Assembly (NCBI GenBank): GCA_022495005.1
Contig: JAGYXB010001571.1
Coordinates: 496,001-560,000, forward strand
Direction: 5' to 3'
Origin: Rhyacophila brunnea
Lineage: Eukaryota > Arthropoda > Insecta > Trichoptera > Rhyacophilidae
Length of the DNA: 64,000 bases
Of the stretch, positions 1 to 10,833 are shown in pieces (the stretch's first letter is position 1; each line of letters opens with the position of its first letter). Under the pieces are notes generated by a model. The model did not search any database. It worked only from the letters and a program-made list of their open reading frames with translations, and had not been told where the DNA came from. The position numbers and the translations under genes were made by a program.

Positions 1-948
1 TGTGCCATCCTCTTATGGTTACATTTGCAGTGAAGCAAAGAAAATCAACTGACCAATTACGTTGCTATAAATATAATTGTGGCCTAACGATCATACTTAC
101 TTGACCGAGTCAAAGTCTATAAGTATACATAGCATTTTCTCATGAATATCAGATTATAGTATTCTCAATGTAATGTGTTTCATTAATACATATTTATTAT
201 CTAATGAGCTGTCCGAAATCAACTGAGTGTAATTACATACATAACAAGTATTTAGGTGGTAAATAAGATTAACTGAATAATTTTTATAAAATGGTGTTCC
301 CATAGCAATATTTTGAAACCCATTAAAATATTTTTATGATATGCTACCAATTCTTTTTGTGTCAAATAATAAAAATCTTAATATAAGACGTAAAATACTT
401 TATTTCTGTGTAGTACCGAAGCAGTGAATTGTTTGCTTTTAATTATTTAAAAAAAATAGATCTAGGTACAGCTTTTTTTTATATTCATATTTTGAAACCA
501 ACCAATTGGGGAAGATTTCAGATTGATTGGAGCAATAGCAAAAAAGATTGGCTAGTGACATGAGGGGCACCCATTGTTCAATGGAACCTCTAGCGGTGAC
601 AAACTGAGCTGACCATACCCTGCTTTCACCCCATCAAACTTAGTGGGGTCTGCAGTATAAGTTTATATTGTATTTTAGTTGAGTGGGTCGACAATACGCC
701 GTTCTCTTTGGTTTTATGACTAAATTTTATTATTCTTTTTAGTTTCTTTTGGTGCTGTCTTCTATCGAAGGTTGACGACCAACTTGTAGTACACCTACCC
801 TGGGCGAATTGTATCAGATCCCTAATGTCTTGAGTATTTTGACAGTTACGTAGCCAAGAGAATCTCATTACGTATGCCACCTTGCCTATCCTACCTTTCC
901 CTGCATTATGAATTGGAGTAAAGTTTAATTAATTAATTAATATTCCAG
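1..948 (+). other. Intron of tetraspanin gene (5' exons lie outside the window)
   Basis: This stretch ends in a convincing splice acceptor (pyrimidine-rich run, then TATTCCAG at 941-948), so it is intronic for the tetraspanin gene. The first 700 bases are AT-rich, and I see no exon, RNA gene or bounded transposon in them. The last part contains a LINE 3' fragment described separately. Confidence 0.7.
700..925 (-). pseudogene. 3' end fragment of a LINE (family 2), minus strand
   Basis: On the minus strand this reads as the degraded carboxyl end of a LINE polyprotein, with the pieces FSWLRN, DLIQFAQGR and FDRRQHQKK. The same end (TFDRRRHHEKKKR) recurs in the copy at 44620-45480, including the following sequence around ATTATGAATTGG. 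The pattern matches the SWLRNLR...ANLRRR tail common in insect non-LTR retrotransposons. It has no intact domain and stops just short of the tetraspanin splice acceptor. The clade is not assigned. Confidence 0.5.
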
Positions 949-1077
949 AAAATCTGCTGTGGAGGTGACATCAAGGACAATTGTTGGTGTCCTCCTTGCC
1001 TGGTTAATATGCAGGCCACCATCAATTATGCGTTTAAACTTTGCGGCGGAATCGGCTTGTTCTTCAGCTTCACCGAG
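949..1077 (+). CDS. Tsp97E-like: Tetraspanin (TSPAN13/31 type), penultimate coding exon
   Basis: This 43-codon, phase-0 exon is bounded by an acceptor (TATTCCAG) and the donor GTAAAA at 1078. It encodes the second half of the large extracellular loop (KICCGGDIK, then CWCPPC) and the start of the fourth membrane segment (GGIGLFFSFTE). The CC-GG motif and paired cysteines are tetraspanin hallmarks, and GGIGLFFSFTE is close to what I recall of human TSPAN13 and TSPAN31. Tetraspanins are four-pass membrane proteins that organise membrane microdomains and partner proteins. Reading continues in frame into the exon at 9492. The 5' exons (membrane segments 1-3) precede the window. The Tsp97E orthology is recalled family knowledge and was not searched. 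Confidence 0.9.
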
Positions 1078-1217
1078 GTAAAATCTCTTCAAAATTCTTT
1101 TTAGAATGTATGTTTTAATATTATGAATGATAATAAATTTATTATTTTAAGATCTTTTTCATTTTATTTGATTGCACTGTTTTTTAATAATTCAAGAATT
1201 TGATAGTGGTCTAATAC

Positions 1218-2234
1218 CAGTGGCTAAGGGTGGAGGTGGGCTGTTAAGATCCGATATAAAGAGTGCGCACTAAACTTAGTCGGTCATGTGTATTTTTTTT
1301 CTTTGAACTAAGACTACAAATTGCAGATATTGTCGGTTAGTTTTTAAAATTAAATTAAACCATGCGTAAACCAAGCCATAATAGATAGTAATAGTCAAAA
1401 AATATTTGTCTATCTATAAAATATCAAAAATTATGCCACCAAATCATACATGATTTTAGATAGTTTATAGATAGAAGAATATTTTTTTATTTACTATGAT
1501 TTGGCAGGGGTAGAGTTGGGTATTTCCCGAGAAAATCTCAATCTCGAGATTCGGGATTTCCAGAAACGAATTCTCAGGAATTCTCGATCGGGAAATTTAA
1601 AAAAACCTGTAAATATCCTAAAATTAGTGTAAAAACAGACAAATTCCAAAAAATTATGATTTTTTTTTATTTATGTGAGAAGACAAACAAAATAGAAGTA
1701 GGAAAACAAAAATAATTAAAAACATTACTTATTAAAATGGAATTTCAAAAAACACAGACTGTCAATCGCGTACGCTTTTGAGATACAAAATTCTCTGATG
1801 TTGCAAAAATTGCGCTCATTTTGAGTCGATGTTGGCTTAATTGTGTTAAATGCCCCGATCAGTCTTTGAACGTTTTGTGTTTCTGTCCACTTTTTTCATA
1901 TAGAAAATCGTTTTTTCAATTAATATTTGATAATAAAGAAATCCCGAATCCCGAGAAAAGATTCCCGAGATCCGGGATTTCCTGAAATGGTAAAAATTTC
2001 ACTCGAGATTCGGGATGGAAAATCTCTAAAATTTCTCGAGAATTCCCATCGAGAAATTCCCGAAAGTCAACTCTAGGCAGGGGAACATGAATTTTAAAAA
2101 ACTACCCAGCACAGCACCATCTGTAATTTGTATTCTTAGTTTCAATGAAAACAAATAAGTATGACTGACGAAGTATAGTACATATGCACTATTTATGTCG
2201 GATCTTAACAGCCTACCTCCTCCCCTCACCGCTG
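1218..2234. mobile_element. Long-inverted-repeat MITE (family F3), interrupted by another MITE
   Basis: The ends CAGTGGCTAAGG and, reversed, CAGCGGTGAGG are followed on both sides by GCTGTTAAGATCCGA and matching arms of roughly 200 bp. The flanking 8-mers TCTAATAC (1210-1217) and TCTAATAT (2235-2242) agree at 7 of 8 positions, which suggests a hAT-type target duplication. The element is split by the MITE at 1511-2075. Partial relatives lie at 36857-37120, 38117-38466 and 63387-63790. No transposase is encoded. Confidence 0.8.
1511..2075. mobile_element. hAT-type MITE (family F4), copy 1, nested in F3
   Basis: The element starts TAGAGTTGGGTATTTCCCGA and ends with the inverted ACTCTA. It is flanked by a perfect 8-bp duplication GGCAGGGG (1503-1510 and 2076-2083). 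Both sub-terminal regions carry repeated, partly palindromic units of the type CGAGATTCGGGATTTCC. It is non-coding and 565 bp long. The second copy is at 22622-23075. The 8-bp duplication and TAGAG end point to the hAT superfamily. Confidence 0.9.
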
Positions 2235-2889
2235 TCTAATATACTTGCTTATGTAGGTACATATTCAACAACATCTCGATACTTACATTTTTGAGATTTT
2301 ACTCTCCGTTTCGTATGTAATATGAAATTATTTGAATAACATTACAATATACATAATATTATATATTATTTGATTTTTGTCATTGCTAATAATATATTAA
2401 TTGTTTTCACATAGATACTCAACTTTTTAAATAACATTTTAATTCACTAACAAAATAAAATTACTAAACATGCTATCAAATATGAATTTTCCTAATATTA
2501 TAAATTTTGGTATGTAGGTAGATTAATATTATGTAATCATATATTGAATTTCATCCTGAGCGTTATTGCTTATTTTCCATTTTAGTAACTAGACAGGGCT
2601 CAATAAATAATGCTAAATGCGTAGTCCGTAATTTTTTGATATTCAGGGTTTTTCCAAAATTTATCCTAATCTAACGAAACTTGACTACAGTATGGCTGCT
2701 CTCAGCAAGCAAATTTTATCTATACAAGAATTTGTTGTGTCACATTAAGGCTCTAATACCCTATTATGTTAGATTACATATAATTTGTACGTAAAGCATT
2801 TCACCGTGGCACAGTTTGCCGTGAGCTTTCTTATCGGAAAGAGATTACCGTATACTATACGGTCTCCAATTTTATTAGATTCAATATGA

Positions 2890-3045
2890 ACATTAATTCA
2901 ACTTTCATAGCTGATTTTGGCAAAATTCATGAATTCTAGAATGAAAACCTAACCTAACCTAACAAATAATCCAGTATATCTACTATTTTCAAAATTTGTT
3001 TGCTGCTGGCTTCCTGTAAAGTGTAAACCGACAAGAACCCTGTTT
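2890..3045 (-). repeat. Dispersed repeat with short TTAGG run
   Basis: Reversed, this reads a block resembling GTTCTTGTCGGTTTAC, then AAATTTTGAAAATAG, a GGATTATTTGTTAGG segment, and two or three TTAGG units. The block is shared with 49935-50075, and in part with the arms of the MITE at 52095-52350. It is probably a diverged relative or half-copy of that TTAGG-carrying family. Confidence 0.6.
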
Positions 3046-3304
3046 CATTTAGACATGGATTTTATGTCAGTACTATACGACCCAAAGAGGTTGGACGGTC
3101 TTTAATATATGGCCATATATTTCCTATACAACATTTCATGGTGAAATGTGATACGGCGAACTGCAAAAGTACAAGTTTCCAGTCATGATTATGTAACACT
3201 GTAAAATTTTTCACTGTTTAAATAGTCAATCATGCAGCCTTAGGGCCAATTGTAAAGATGTTAACGTTATATAAAACTAACTAATTATAAACCTTACATG
3301 GCGT

Positions 3305-3730
3305 TTACATGTGCCTGAATTTACTGCTGACAGTACATATTATCGCAGCAATAGCAAAAAAAAGCATGTGTAAACAAGTATTATCATGCAAATTGGAAGA
3401 TTGCATGCATGGATCAAAAAAGTTCAGAAACTTCTGAATTTTCACGCGACATTTGCACTGCGATATCTGCACCTGTGCAGTAGAACAATAGTGGCGAACC
3501 TGCCGGTAGAAAAACGAACTACACCGCGCAGAGACTCATTTTGAGGTTGACCGATTTTCACGACCTGTCAAATACTACCAATCAATGATAACATCGCATC
3601 TCGCTTACTCTTGAAGAATGAGATTGGCGAGACCGTCAGCACTTTTACGTGTAAACAGTTATTATCATGATAGTTTAAAATACACACTATTGGTGCAAGT
3701 AAATCCATGCACATGTACAGGCACTATTAT
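3305..3730. repeat. Degenerate inverted-repeat element
   Basis: ACATGTGCCTGAATTTACT on the left is imperfectly mirrored by the reverse of AAATCCATGCACATGT on the right. An internal block around 3490-3530 (CCGGTAGAAAAACGAACTA) resembles the interior of the MITE at 53565-53934. This suggests an old, badly eroded member of that family. Confidence 0.35.
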
Positions 3731-3867
3731 GCATAGTTGACACAATAAATAACTTAGAAATATCGGTTTTGGTGATAAAAGTGCTGCCATATTTAAAATT
3801 CTGATTTTAAATATTTTTTTATTGGCATAATAATATAATGGTGTAAGTACGAAAACTGCACAATATA

Positions 3868-5159
3868 CGAGGGTGGGTCAATAAGTCCTTAGAAAAGCCG
3901 ACAGGTGGCGCGACTAGTACTGTAAGCGGTTTGTTTTCATGCAGCGGCACTACCGATTCAGTATGCTGCGAAGTTTCAATCAGATTGGTCGGGTTGTTGT
4001 GTGTTTCTCGTACATTTAAAAAAAAAATTTGCTTGTGGAAAATGGAAAAATGGAAAATTGAGTTTAGAGCTGTTATTAAACATTTTAATATAAAAGGGTT
4101 AACAGCAAAGGAAATAAAAAATGAGTTGGATTTAGTTCACGGCATATCTGCTCCTTCACTTGCAACTATTTATAACTGGTTAAATGAATTTAAACGTGGT
4201 CGTACATCAACAAAGGATGAACCACGCTCAGGACGTCCTGTAGAGGTGACTACACCAGAAATGATCAATAAAATCCACGATATGGTGTTAAGTGACCGAA
4301 GATTAAAGTTGAGTGAGATAATTGAGGTTACAGGGATCTCAAAAGGTAGCGTCATTTCTATTTTACATGACAAATTGGGCATGAAAAAGTTTCTGCAAGA
4401 TGGGTGCCGCGTTTGCTCACAGTCGACAATAAACGCAATAGGGTGGTGGCCTCTAAAGCCCTGTTGTCGCTCATGCAACGCAATCCGGATGAATTTTTTC
4501 GTCGCTTTGTGACTGTAGATGAAACATGGATACACCACTATACTCCCGAGACGAAAGAACAGTAAAAGCAGTGGATTGCGAAGGCAAACCATGTCCAAAG
4601 AAGGCGAAAACCGTAAAATCAGCTGGTAAGGTTATGGCTACTGTATTTTGGGATGCACGTGAAATTATTTTCGTTGACTATTTGGAAAAAGGAAAAACAA
4701 TAACAGGGGATTATTATGCATTTTTATTGGACCAGCTAAAAAACGAAATTGAAGAAAAACGGCCTCATTTAAACAGGAAAAAAATCCTCTTTCATCAGGA
4801 CAATGCCCGTGTTCACACATGTTTACGATCAATGGCTAAAATTGAAGAATTGAAGTTCGAATTGGTCGACCACCCACCGTATTCGCCAGATTTAGCCCCC
4901 AGTGACTTTTTCCTTTTCCCAAACTTAAAAAATGGCTAAGTGGACAACGTTTTTTTTCAAATGAAGAAGTCATCGATCGGACAAATGCTTATTTTGAGGA
5001 CCTTCCGAAAACTTATTTTTCTGACGGTTTAAAAAAAATTGAGAAACGTCTAACCAAGTGTATTGAGCTCCAAGGAGATTATGTTGAGAAATAAAAAAAA
5101 ATTACAAAAATAAAAACTGTTTTAATGCTTTTTTCTAAGGAATTATTGACCCACCCTCG
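3868..5159 (+). mobile_element. Mariner (Tc1/mariner, D34D) transposon, complete ends
   Basis: The element is 1292 bp, with 29-bp terminal inverted repeats at 3868-3896 and 5131-5159 that differ at one base and begin CGAGGGTGGGTCAATAA. It is flanked by the TA duplication expected of mariner (3866-3867 and 5160-5161). It lies in the large tetraspanin intron, in the same orientation as the host gene. The transposase inside is broken, so the copy is non-autonomous, but its ends look intact. Confidence 0.97.
4042..5094 (+). pseudogene. Mariner transposase, frameshifted
   Basis: The natural start is the ATG at 4042, giving an N-terminal helix-turn-helix domain (KMEKWKIEFRAVIKHF; SGRPVEVTT). Near 4390 a one-base loss shifts the frame. 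The next frame carries WVPRLL and the first catalytic Asp (TVDETW). An in-frame TAA at about 4563 and another shift near 4580 follow. A third segment carries the second Asp (HQDNARVH) and YSPDLAPSD, with exactly 34 residues between catalytic Asp 2 and 3, the D,D34D signature of mariner. A further one-base loss near 4927 separates the last stretch, which ends DYVEK-stop at 5094. All three catalytic Asp codons survive, but no single frame spans the protein. Confidence 0.95.
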
Positions 5160-5161
5160 TA

Positions 5162-6322
5162 ATTTGTATTGTCATAAATTATTAGCTAACATTAACTTGC
5201 ATAGTGAAAATTATAAAAAGTTTAAGACATTTTCAATTTTGCCATTTTTTTGTGTCTGCTTTAATAATCGGTACTCGGTGTAATTTAACTTTTTCGGAAA
5301 ACAGTAGATAATATTTAAAACAATATTTACTTGATATATGTTTATATAATGTATTTATTTGACTGCTGTCACTTCTGTTTCAAGTTCGCTGATAAGAAAC
5401 CGACTCTTTGCGATTTGCGCCTGAAAAACGGCTATATAATGCATAATTCCACTTATTTACATAAGTAGTACTATGCATTGGGCCCTAATATACATACAGT
5501 GATAGGTGGCAGTGTGAGTTTATTTGTTGAGCCCTGTCAATAACAATGATTGAATAATACTTACTACTATTGCATGTTTTATTATGATATTGGTCATTTG
5601 CAGTTTGTGGGAGTGTGGTTGACAGTGCGTTACCGCAATCAAAAGGATCCAAGGGCTAACCCTAGTGCTTTTCTGTAAACTGTTTACTTTCCTCTGTCGG
5701 TTGACATTTCATCACCTGGGATTAAGGTGCTTTAACAAATACATATTATATATACCTCTCCATTTAACATTATGTGTACTGTAAACTGTCGCTTCTGTAA
5801 CGTTCGTAATCATTGTATTGTCTTGTTCTCCTATACCTCGCATGACATCAAAATACTCAATGAAGAAAATAGTGGTGCAAGTGTGCAATGCATACATAAA
5901 TGAACACAATAATCTCCCTGTTGATGTTAATATTTTATGAACACATCTTGTAATCTTGATCGCGTTCAATCATCACAATTAGAGCAATATATAGCAAGTT
6001 AATATTAGACAGTGATCAATCTGTTACGGTATACATGCAGTATATTATTACATACGCAGTAATGCCAAGTAATGTATGGCAATTTATTATATTACATTCG
6101 AAAATTTCTGGTTAAATTGAATATGGTCAATTTTTGTATTGAAACTGTCTTTTTTTATTTCTCCAAAGAGAGCTGCAAAATCACCTATGTTCATACAAAT
6201 ATTAGTTACTATTATTGATCCAGTAATTTCATAGTATTTTAAGCTGTCACTAGTTTTATGCATTGTAATCTCATTGTTTACTAATGGAATAATGAATCAA
6301 TTCGCATTATTGTTGATTTTTG
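5162..6322 (+). other. Tetraspanin intron, no gene seen
   Basis: AT-rich intronic sequence. I find no exon, RNA gene or bounded mobile element that I can support. Confidence 0.5.
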
Positions 6323-6324
6323 TA

Positions 6325-6557
6325 CGGTGTGAATATGTGTCTAAAAACATCAATTCTCAGGGCAGCTATTTGTAAGGTTGGTATTCTGTGGTAAATCAGG
6401 AATGTTTTTAAATTTTAGTTTGTTGAGAATTTACAAGCATTTTACTAAAATTTAAAATCATCCAAAAACATAATATACTTAATCTGATTTACCACAGAAA
6501 CTCAAACATACTACCCTGAGAATTGATGTTTTTAGACTTATCAACATATTCACACCA
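6325..6557. mobile_element. Hairpin MITE, TA-flanked
   Basis: Two arms run inward from GGTGTGAATATG through CTAAAAACATCAATTCTCAGG on the left and its reverse complement on the right, extending to GTGGTAAATCAG. TA dinucleotides sit at 6323-6324 and 6558-6559. The 233-bp non-coding element would fold into a long hairpin. Tc1/mariner-type mobilisation is inferred from the TA flanks. Confidence 0.75.
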
Positions 6558-6715
6558 TACACGGATACATTATCATAAAGTTATTACATGATTTTTCAAA
6601 ATAATAATGTAATATCACTGTTTAAACTGAGAAAGATGTAACATTTGTAGTGGTATTTTGTACATTTTTTCTTCATTGATGCATGATTACTTATTTATTT
6701 CATTATTAGACTTAC

Positions 6716-7016
6716 GGGTCATCCATAAAAATGATGTCACACGGTTTTCAATATTTTTGCCCCCCCCTCTCCTGTTCCTTGTCATACTTCATCACAAAAT
6801 CTTTAACCTACCTGTCTAAATTATGTCACATTTTTGAACTCTAATGTAAATGATTGATGTCAAAATAATGTTCTCATGGAATATTTTATTCTTAGAAAAT
6901 AGAGTTTATATTTCGACATCACATTTTATATAACATCCTCTATCCCATTTATCACAAAAAATCACTTATCAGATACCCTCCCTCCTTTAAGACATGTTAT
7001 CATATATGGAAGACCC
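6716..7016. mobile_element. Probable MITE with GGGTCATCCATA ends
   Basis: GGGTCATCCATAAAAATGAT on the left mirrors the reverse of ATCATATATGGAAGACCC on the right. The element is about 300 bp and has no coding capacity. I cannot define a target duplication with confidence. Confidence 0.5.
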
Positions 7017-7169
7017 AGTTTTATTAATTGTCTGTTAGTTTTAATAAATGAATGATTAATGTTTTTTATACTCTAGTATCTCTTATATTTGATTGGGTAA
7101 CTTTTTTAAAAATATAATGTTATCTATGGTCATAGTATTACGATTTCGTTAGAGAATTAAATACCTATG

Positions 7170-8170
7170 TTGTTATTGAACATTGCAGTGGTTTTTCTCT
7201 CTGCTGAAAGTCCCGACTTCTATTGACTGGAACAGCTCTGTTACTCTCGATAATCTTCCGCTATTCTCTCTTGCACCCCACAGTTCTGAGAGCCATTGGT
7301 ATCTAGATTGTCGGCGCTTATGCCATATCGTCAAAGAAACCGAAAATGCAGCGTTCATGTAATGAATGTAAATAGAATTCAGGACTTCTTCCTTCAATAC
7401 TATGCCTCGAAAGAGTCCAGCTGTTTTCTGTCTCTTGCATTCAGTGTTCAATCATAATAGACGTCTTTTTTTGCGTTTAGACATGTTCTTGCTCTTCCAA
7501 ACTCTGTCTAGCTTAGCCATGGCAGTTTTTATCATATCAATTTCTATAGTGACCTCAGGTTCATAATGCTCATTTTCAATTATACATGAGGTAAACAACG
7601 TCATGGATGATTTTCAGAATAATCAGTGCCATGTTTGACATTGTCGGCAGCCTGTTGGATCTCTCTGTGATCGTTAGTGTGGTCTTTTACCTATGTACCT
7701 CGAGGTCCATAATGCTATTCTCTTTTTCTCTATGCAGGAGTTGGATCATTTCTTCTTGAGGCTTAACGGTCAGAGTAGTATCATCGGTATATCAGACATT
7801 AGAGAAATATTTACCGGCAATGGAAATTCCTCTATTCCAGTTTATAAATTGGGAGTGAGAATCCATCCTTGTCTCACTTTAAACCTTGTTGAGGTCACAT
7901 CGTTTACCTTAAACTTGGCATAGCTGTGTGCACATTTCTAATATGTAATACAGTCACATTTTATCCTATTTAACGTGGTCAAATGCTTTGCTATAGTCCA
8001 CGAATCAAAGAATGGCAGGTATTAGAATCTTCCAGCCCTCCTTAGTCCCTTTCAGTTTCGTGAATCTTGATTGATCACGAGGAATTTGCCAAAAGATTAT
8101 GACGTTCCAGCCAGTTATTAACTTCATTCAGTAGTATCTTGATTTTACAAGTAGGTAGTTACAGTAGGGT
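7170..8170 (-). pseudogene. LINE reverse transcriptase remnant (family 2)
   Basis: The minus-strand reading frames are broken, but recognisable reverse transcriptase motifs appear in order. Motif A reads as VDYSKAFDHV (7971-8003). A piece like VRQGWILTP is the motif B region. Motif C reads as YTDDTTLTV (7764-7791). Downstream is KTAMAKLDRVWKSKN, the region that usually precedes the YGAETW block of insect LINEs, then a degraded tail to about 7170. Stops and frameshifts abound. It lies in the tetraspanin intron, opposite to the host gene. Confidence 0.75.
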
Positions 8171-9491
8171 TACCATTCGATAATTTCCACACTTTCGAGT
8201 AGACCCTTATGTATTCTGAATTTCGTTTTTTAAGATATCCTGCTTTTGATTACTTGTCTTATCTTAAATTGCATGGTTAGTGTAGCTGTGGTCACTGTTA
8301 TAATAGGTGATTGAATTTATGTAGGTACCTAATTCAATTGATTATTTGATTGATTTCTTTCAGTCGAGATATTCATGCAACCATGAAAGATAGTTCCACT
8401 CAAAATACTATAAAAACTTCTTGATATTTTTTTTGCTGTATTTGTTACTAATAATTGGTTTTTATTCGTGAACAATACCACTATAATTGATTTGCTGTAT
8501 GCTTTTAGGTTACGATGCATAATCATACGTATGTGAATAAGTGGGATTGTGCATTACTCCGAATGAAAGTTATTATAGAAGAGTACTTAGACGCGTTCCC
8601 GTTCCAAGTAGAACAAAATTTCATGTATTTACATAAGTATTGATATGCATACGGCCTTTGGGAAACATAGTATCAACTATCTTTTAAGTTCCTTGCTCAT
8701 CAAGGTTGTAGCAGTGCCACTCGGCGGCTTTACTATTATTTTTGCTATTGAAATGCCTGTGTTATAGGCGTTATAAAGCACACGTCAGTTACCGGCGTTG
8801 CCAAAATCTTTATGAGACAATGAAATTGCATCATAACTGTAGTAATTTGGGTAATTTAGGCAAATTGAAATAAAGTTGTATATTTTTTACATAAAATGAA
8901 ATTGCAGCTTTCAGTTTGTTATTTTATTCCGAGGTTTTTCGGTTAACAGTTTGTGAATTTTCCGATTCTAATGCTTTTCTTGTTTTAATATTGTGAAAGT
9001 GCCCACAAACATTGTTAATGGTTGAAGAATAGGTATATGAAATCATTGCAAAAGCAAGTTTCTATTAGTAATAAATTGTAATTGTATATTGTAACAAATC
9101 CTATCATTCAAACCATGAACTTTTGTGTCTATGTTTCGTTTGAGATATCTATGTCATGAAAAATTGTGTTAATTCCATTATGTTATTGATTATTAAATTT
9201 CCTCTTGCAATGTTATGTACATAATTTTATGATTTGAGTGTCAATATTCAAATACATTTCCTTTCCTAACAACTTGAAATTTCTAGTGATGGATATCAAA
9301 ATTCATATTTTAGTTACCTACTAGTGTTGAGATTACAGTAAAAGATGATACTCCTAGCATTTTTTTTAAATCTAGTTTTTGTATGAAACATTTTTTACAC
9401 TCTACATTGTAACTATCCATTATCCTGCTTAGTTATAATTATTGAAGGTTTCTATACAGTTGTATGTTATAATATATATGATTTCTTACAG
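8171..9491 (+). other. End of the tetraspanin intron
   Basis: AT-rich sequence ending in the splice acceptor TTTCTTACAG at 9482-9491. I see no other supported feature. Confidence 0.6.
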
Positions 9492-9590
9492 CTATTAGCA
9501 GTATGGCTGGCAAGAAGATATAGAAATCAGCCTGATCCCGAATACAAGATTCCTCATCCTCTCTTTTCTAGACACAATTATCAATATTAA
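9492..9590 (+). CDS. Tsp97E-like: Tetraspanin (TSPAN13/31 type), terminal exon
   Basis: The acceptor TTTCTTACAG precedes 32 codons and a TAA. In phase 0 the join gives ...FFSFTE then LLAVWLARRYRNQPDP, completing the fourth membrane segment. The short cytoplasmic tail includes EYKIPHPLFSRHN. The VWL-x-x-RYRNQ-x-DP stretch is the diagnostic tail of the TSPAN13/31 group, and the exon join inside the last membrane helix is consistent across both halves. The gene is therefore intact at its 3' end despite a transposon-laden 8.4 kb intron. Candidate variant poly(A) signals (ATTAAA) lie at 9607-9612 and 9675-9680. Confidence 0.93.
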   Translation, partial: LLAVWLARRYRNQPDPEYKIPHPLFSRHNYQY

Positions 9591-10376
9591 TTTTATATTA
9601 TGTTTAATTAAAACAATATATTATATTCGACTGTAGACTGACCGAATGATATGCCAGGAAAAAATATGCAATGAATTAAACATTACTTGCCATGTTTGAT
9701 TCTGGTGTACCATAGTTCTGTCCATTGAGCTAGTAACTATCAGGTGACTGCATTTCATATCAATATTAAGTAGAGACATCCGATATTAGTTACTTACATA
9801 ACTGCTCCGTATAAATGACTAGGAAACGGTATGTGGAATACAGCGATTGCGTTTTACTTTATTTTGTGAATGCCAGAGTTTGAATCGAGTCTCCTCTTAG
9901 TTCTAACTCGGTGATTCTATCAGTTTATAAACAAAATTATATATACTCAAGAGTACATGGTATGCTATAGAATTTCCTAAAACAATTTTCTTTTTAAGTT
10001 TTCGATAAGACGTATTGTTAACGAATATTCTAATCATTTTGTGTATACTTTTGTAAGACCCCATGAGTTTGCATTATTTTCATTGTGATTATTTTAAGAT
10101 GTACATTTCATTTACGTTAAGTTATTTTTTTTTATAAGCGTATTGTTTATAATAAGGTATCATTAGTTAATAATTCTTTTTACTTTATATAGCACTACTT
10201 ATTATATTATAATAATTACTAATCTTCTAAAATTCGTGTCTTCGATAATTATTATTGACTAATAACGGTAATTTCTTGATAGCTATTGCTCGACTTACTC
10301 ACACAAATATTATTATAACTAATTTCACATTTTTTTTTTACGTTAGGTTGTGATTATATTGAGATACACGTCGCGT
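9591..10376 (+). other. Tetraspanin 3' UTR and flank
   Basis: AT-rich sequence without open coding segments. The 3' end of the transcript cannot be placed; ATTAAA at 9675-9680 is one possibility. Confidence 0.4.
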
Positions 10377-10833
10377 ACTGTCACGCTGACAAATTTAGTC
10401 TATAGTTTCATCATTTTGCAGAATATTTTGAACGAACACGATCTCTGTAAATTCAATAATGGAATAACTTAGTAATGAGTCTCTGAAATTCAATAATATT
10501 GTGAACATAACCCAACCTGCTGACCATAGATAATATACAACATTCTTATAGAAAATATACAGTGCCAACCACTAAAAACAAAAAACACGCAATTTTGACA
10601 TGAATCGAAAATGATAAAAAACGTTCATTGAATCATGCAGTTGTCGATGCAGTGCAGTACAAATTGAGGTGACCTCATTGTTCTGGTGATTTTGGCAGAT
10701 TTTGCTAACTGACAATATTCGTTTAAAGGTTCAAAATGTGCTATGGGATGGGAGCATCAGTTTGATAACATTTTAAACACTAAGAAAAACGACATTATAC
10801 AGTTTTTTCCCGTAGCGTCAACTTACTGTGATG
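10377..10833. mobile_element. Dispersed repeat / MITE (family R), copy 1
   Basis: This block is the reverse-complement relative of 56723-57295. They share GACAAATTTAGTCTAT, GACCATAGATAATA, TCGAAAATGATAAAAA and CTGACAATATTCGTTTAAAG in the same order. The ends (TACTGTCACG; reversed, TCACAGTAAG) resemble the ends of the other copy. It is non-coding. Confidence 0.65.

Larger units (their letters stand above)
2076..3867 (+). other. Tetraspanin intron between MITE and mariner
   Basis: AT-rich intronic DNA. It holds the TTAGG-bearing repeat at 2890-3045 and a degraded inverted-repeat element near 3305-3730. I see nothing else with support. Confidence 0.5.

Noticed and set aside
4170..4598. 142-codon minus-strand frame across the mariner transposase
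   Set aside because: It is the antisense of the transposase coding sequence, whose motifs read on the plus strand.
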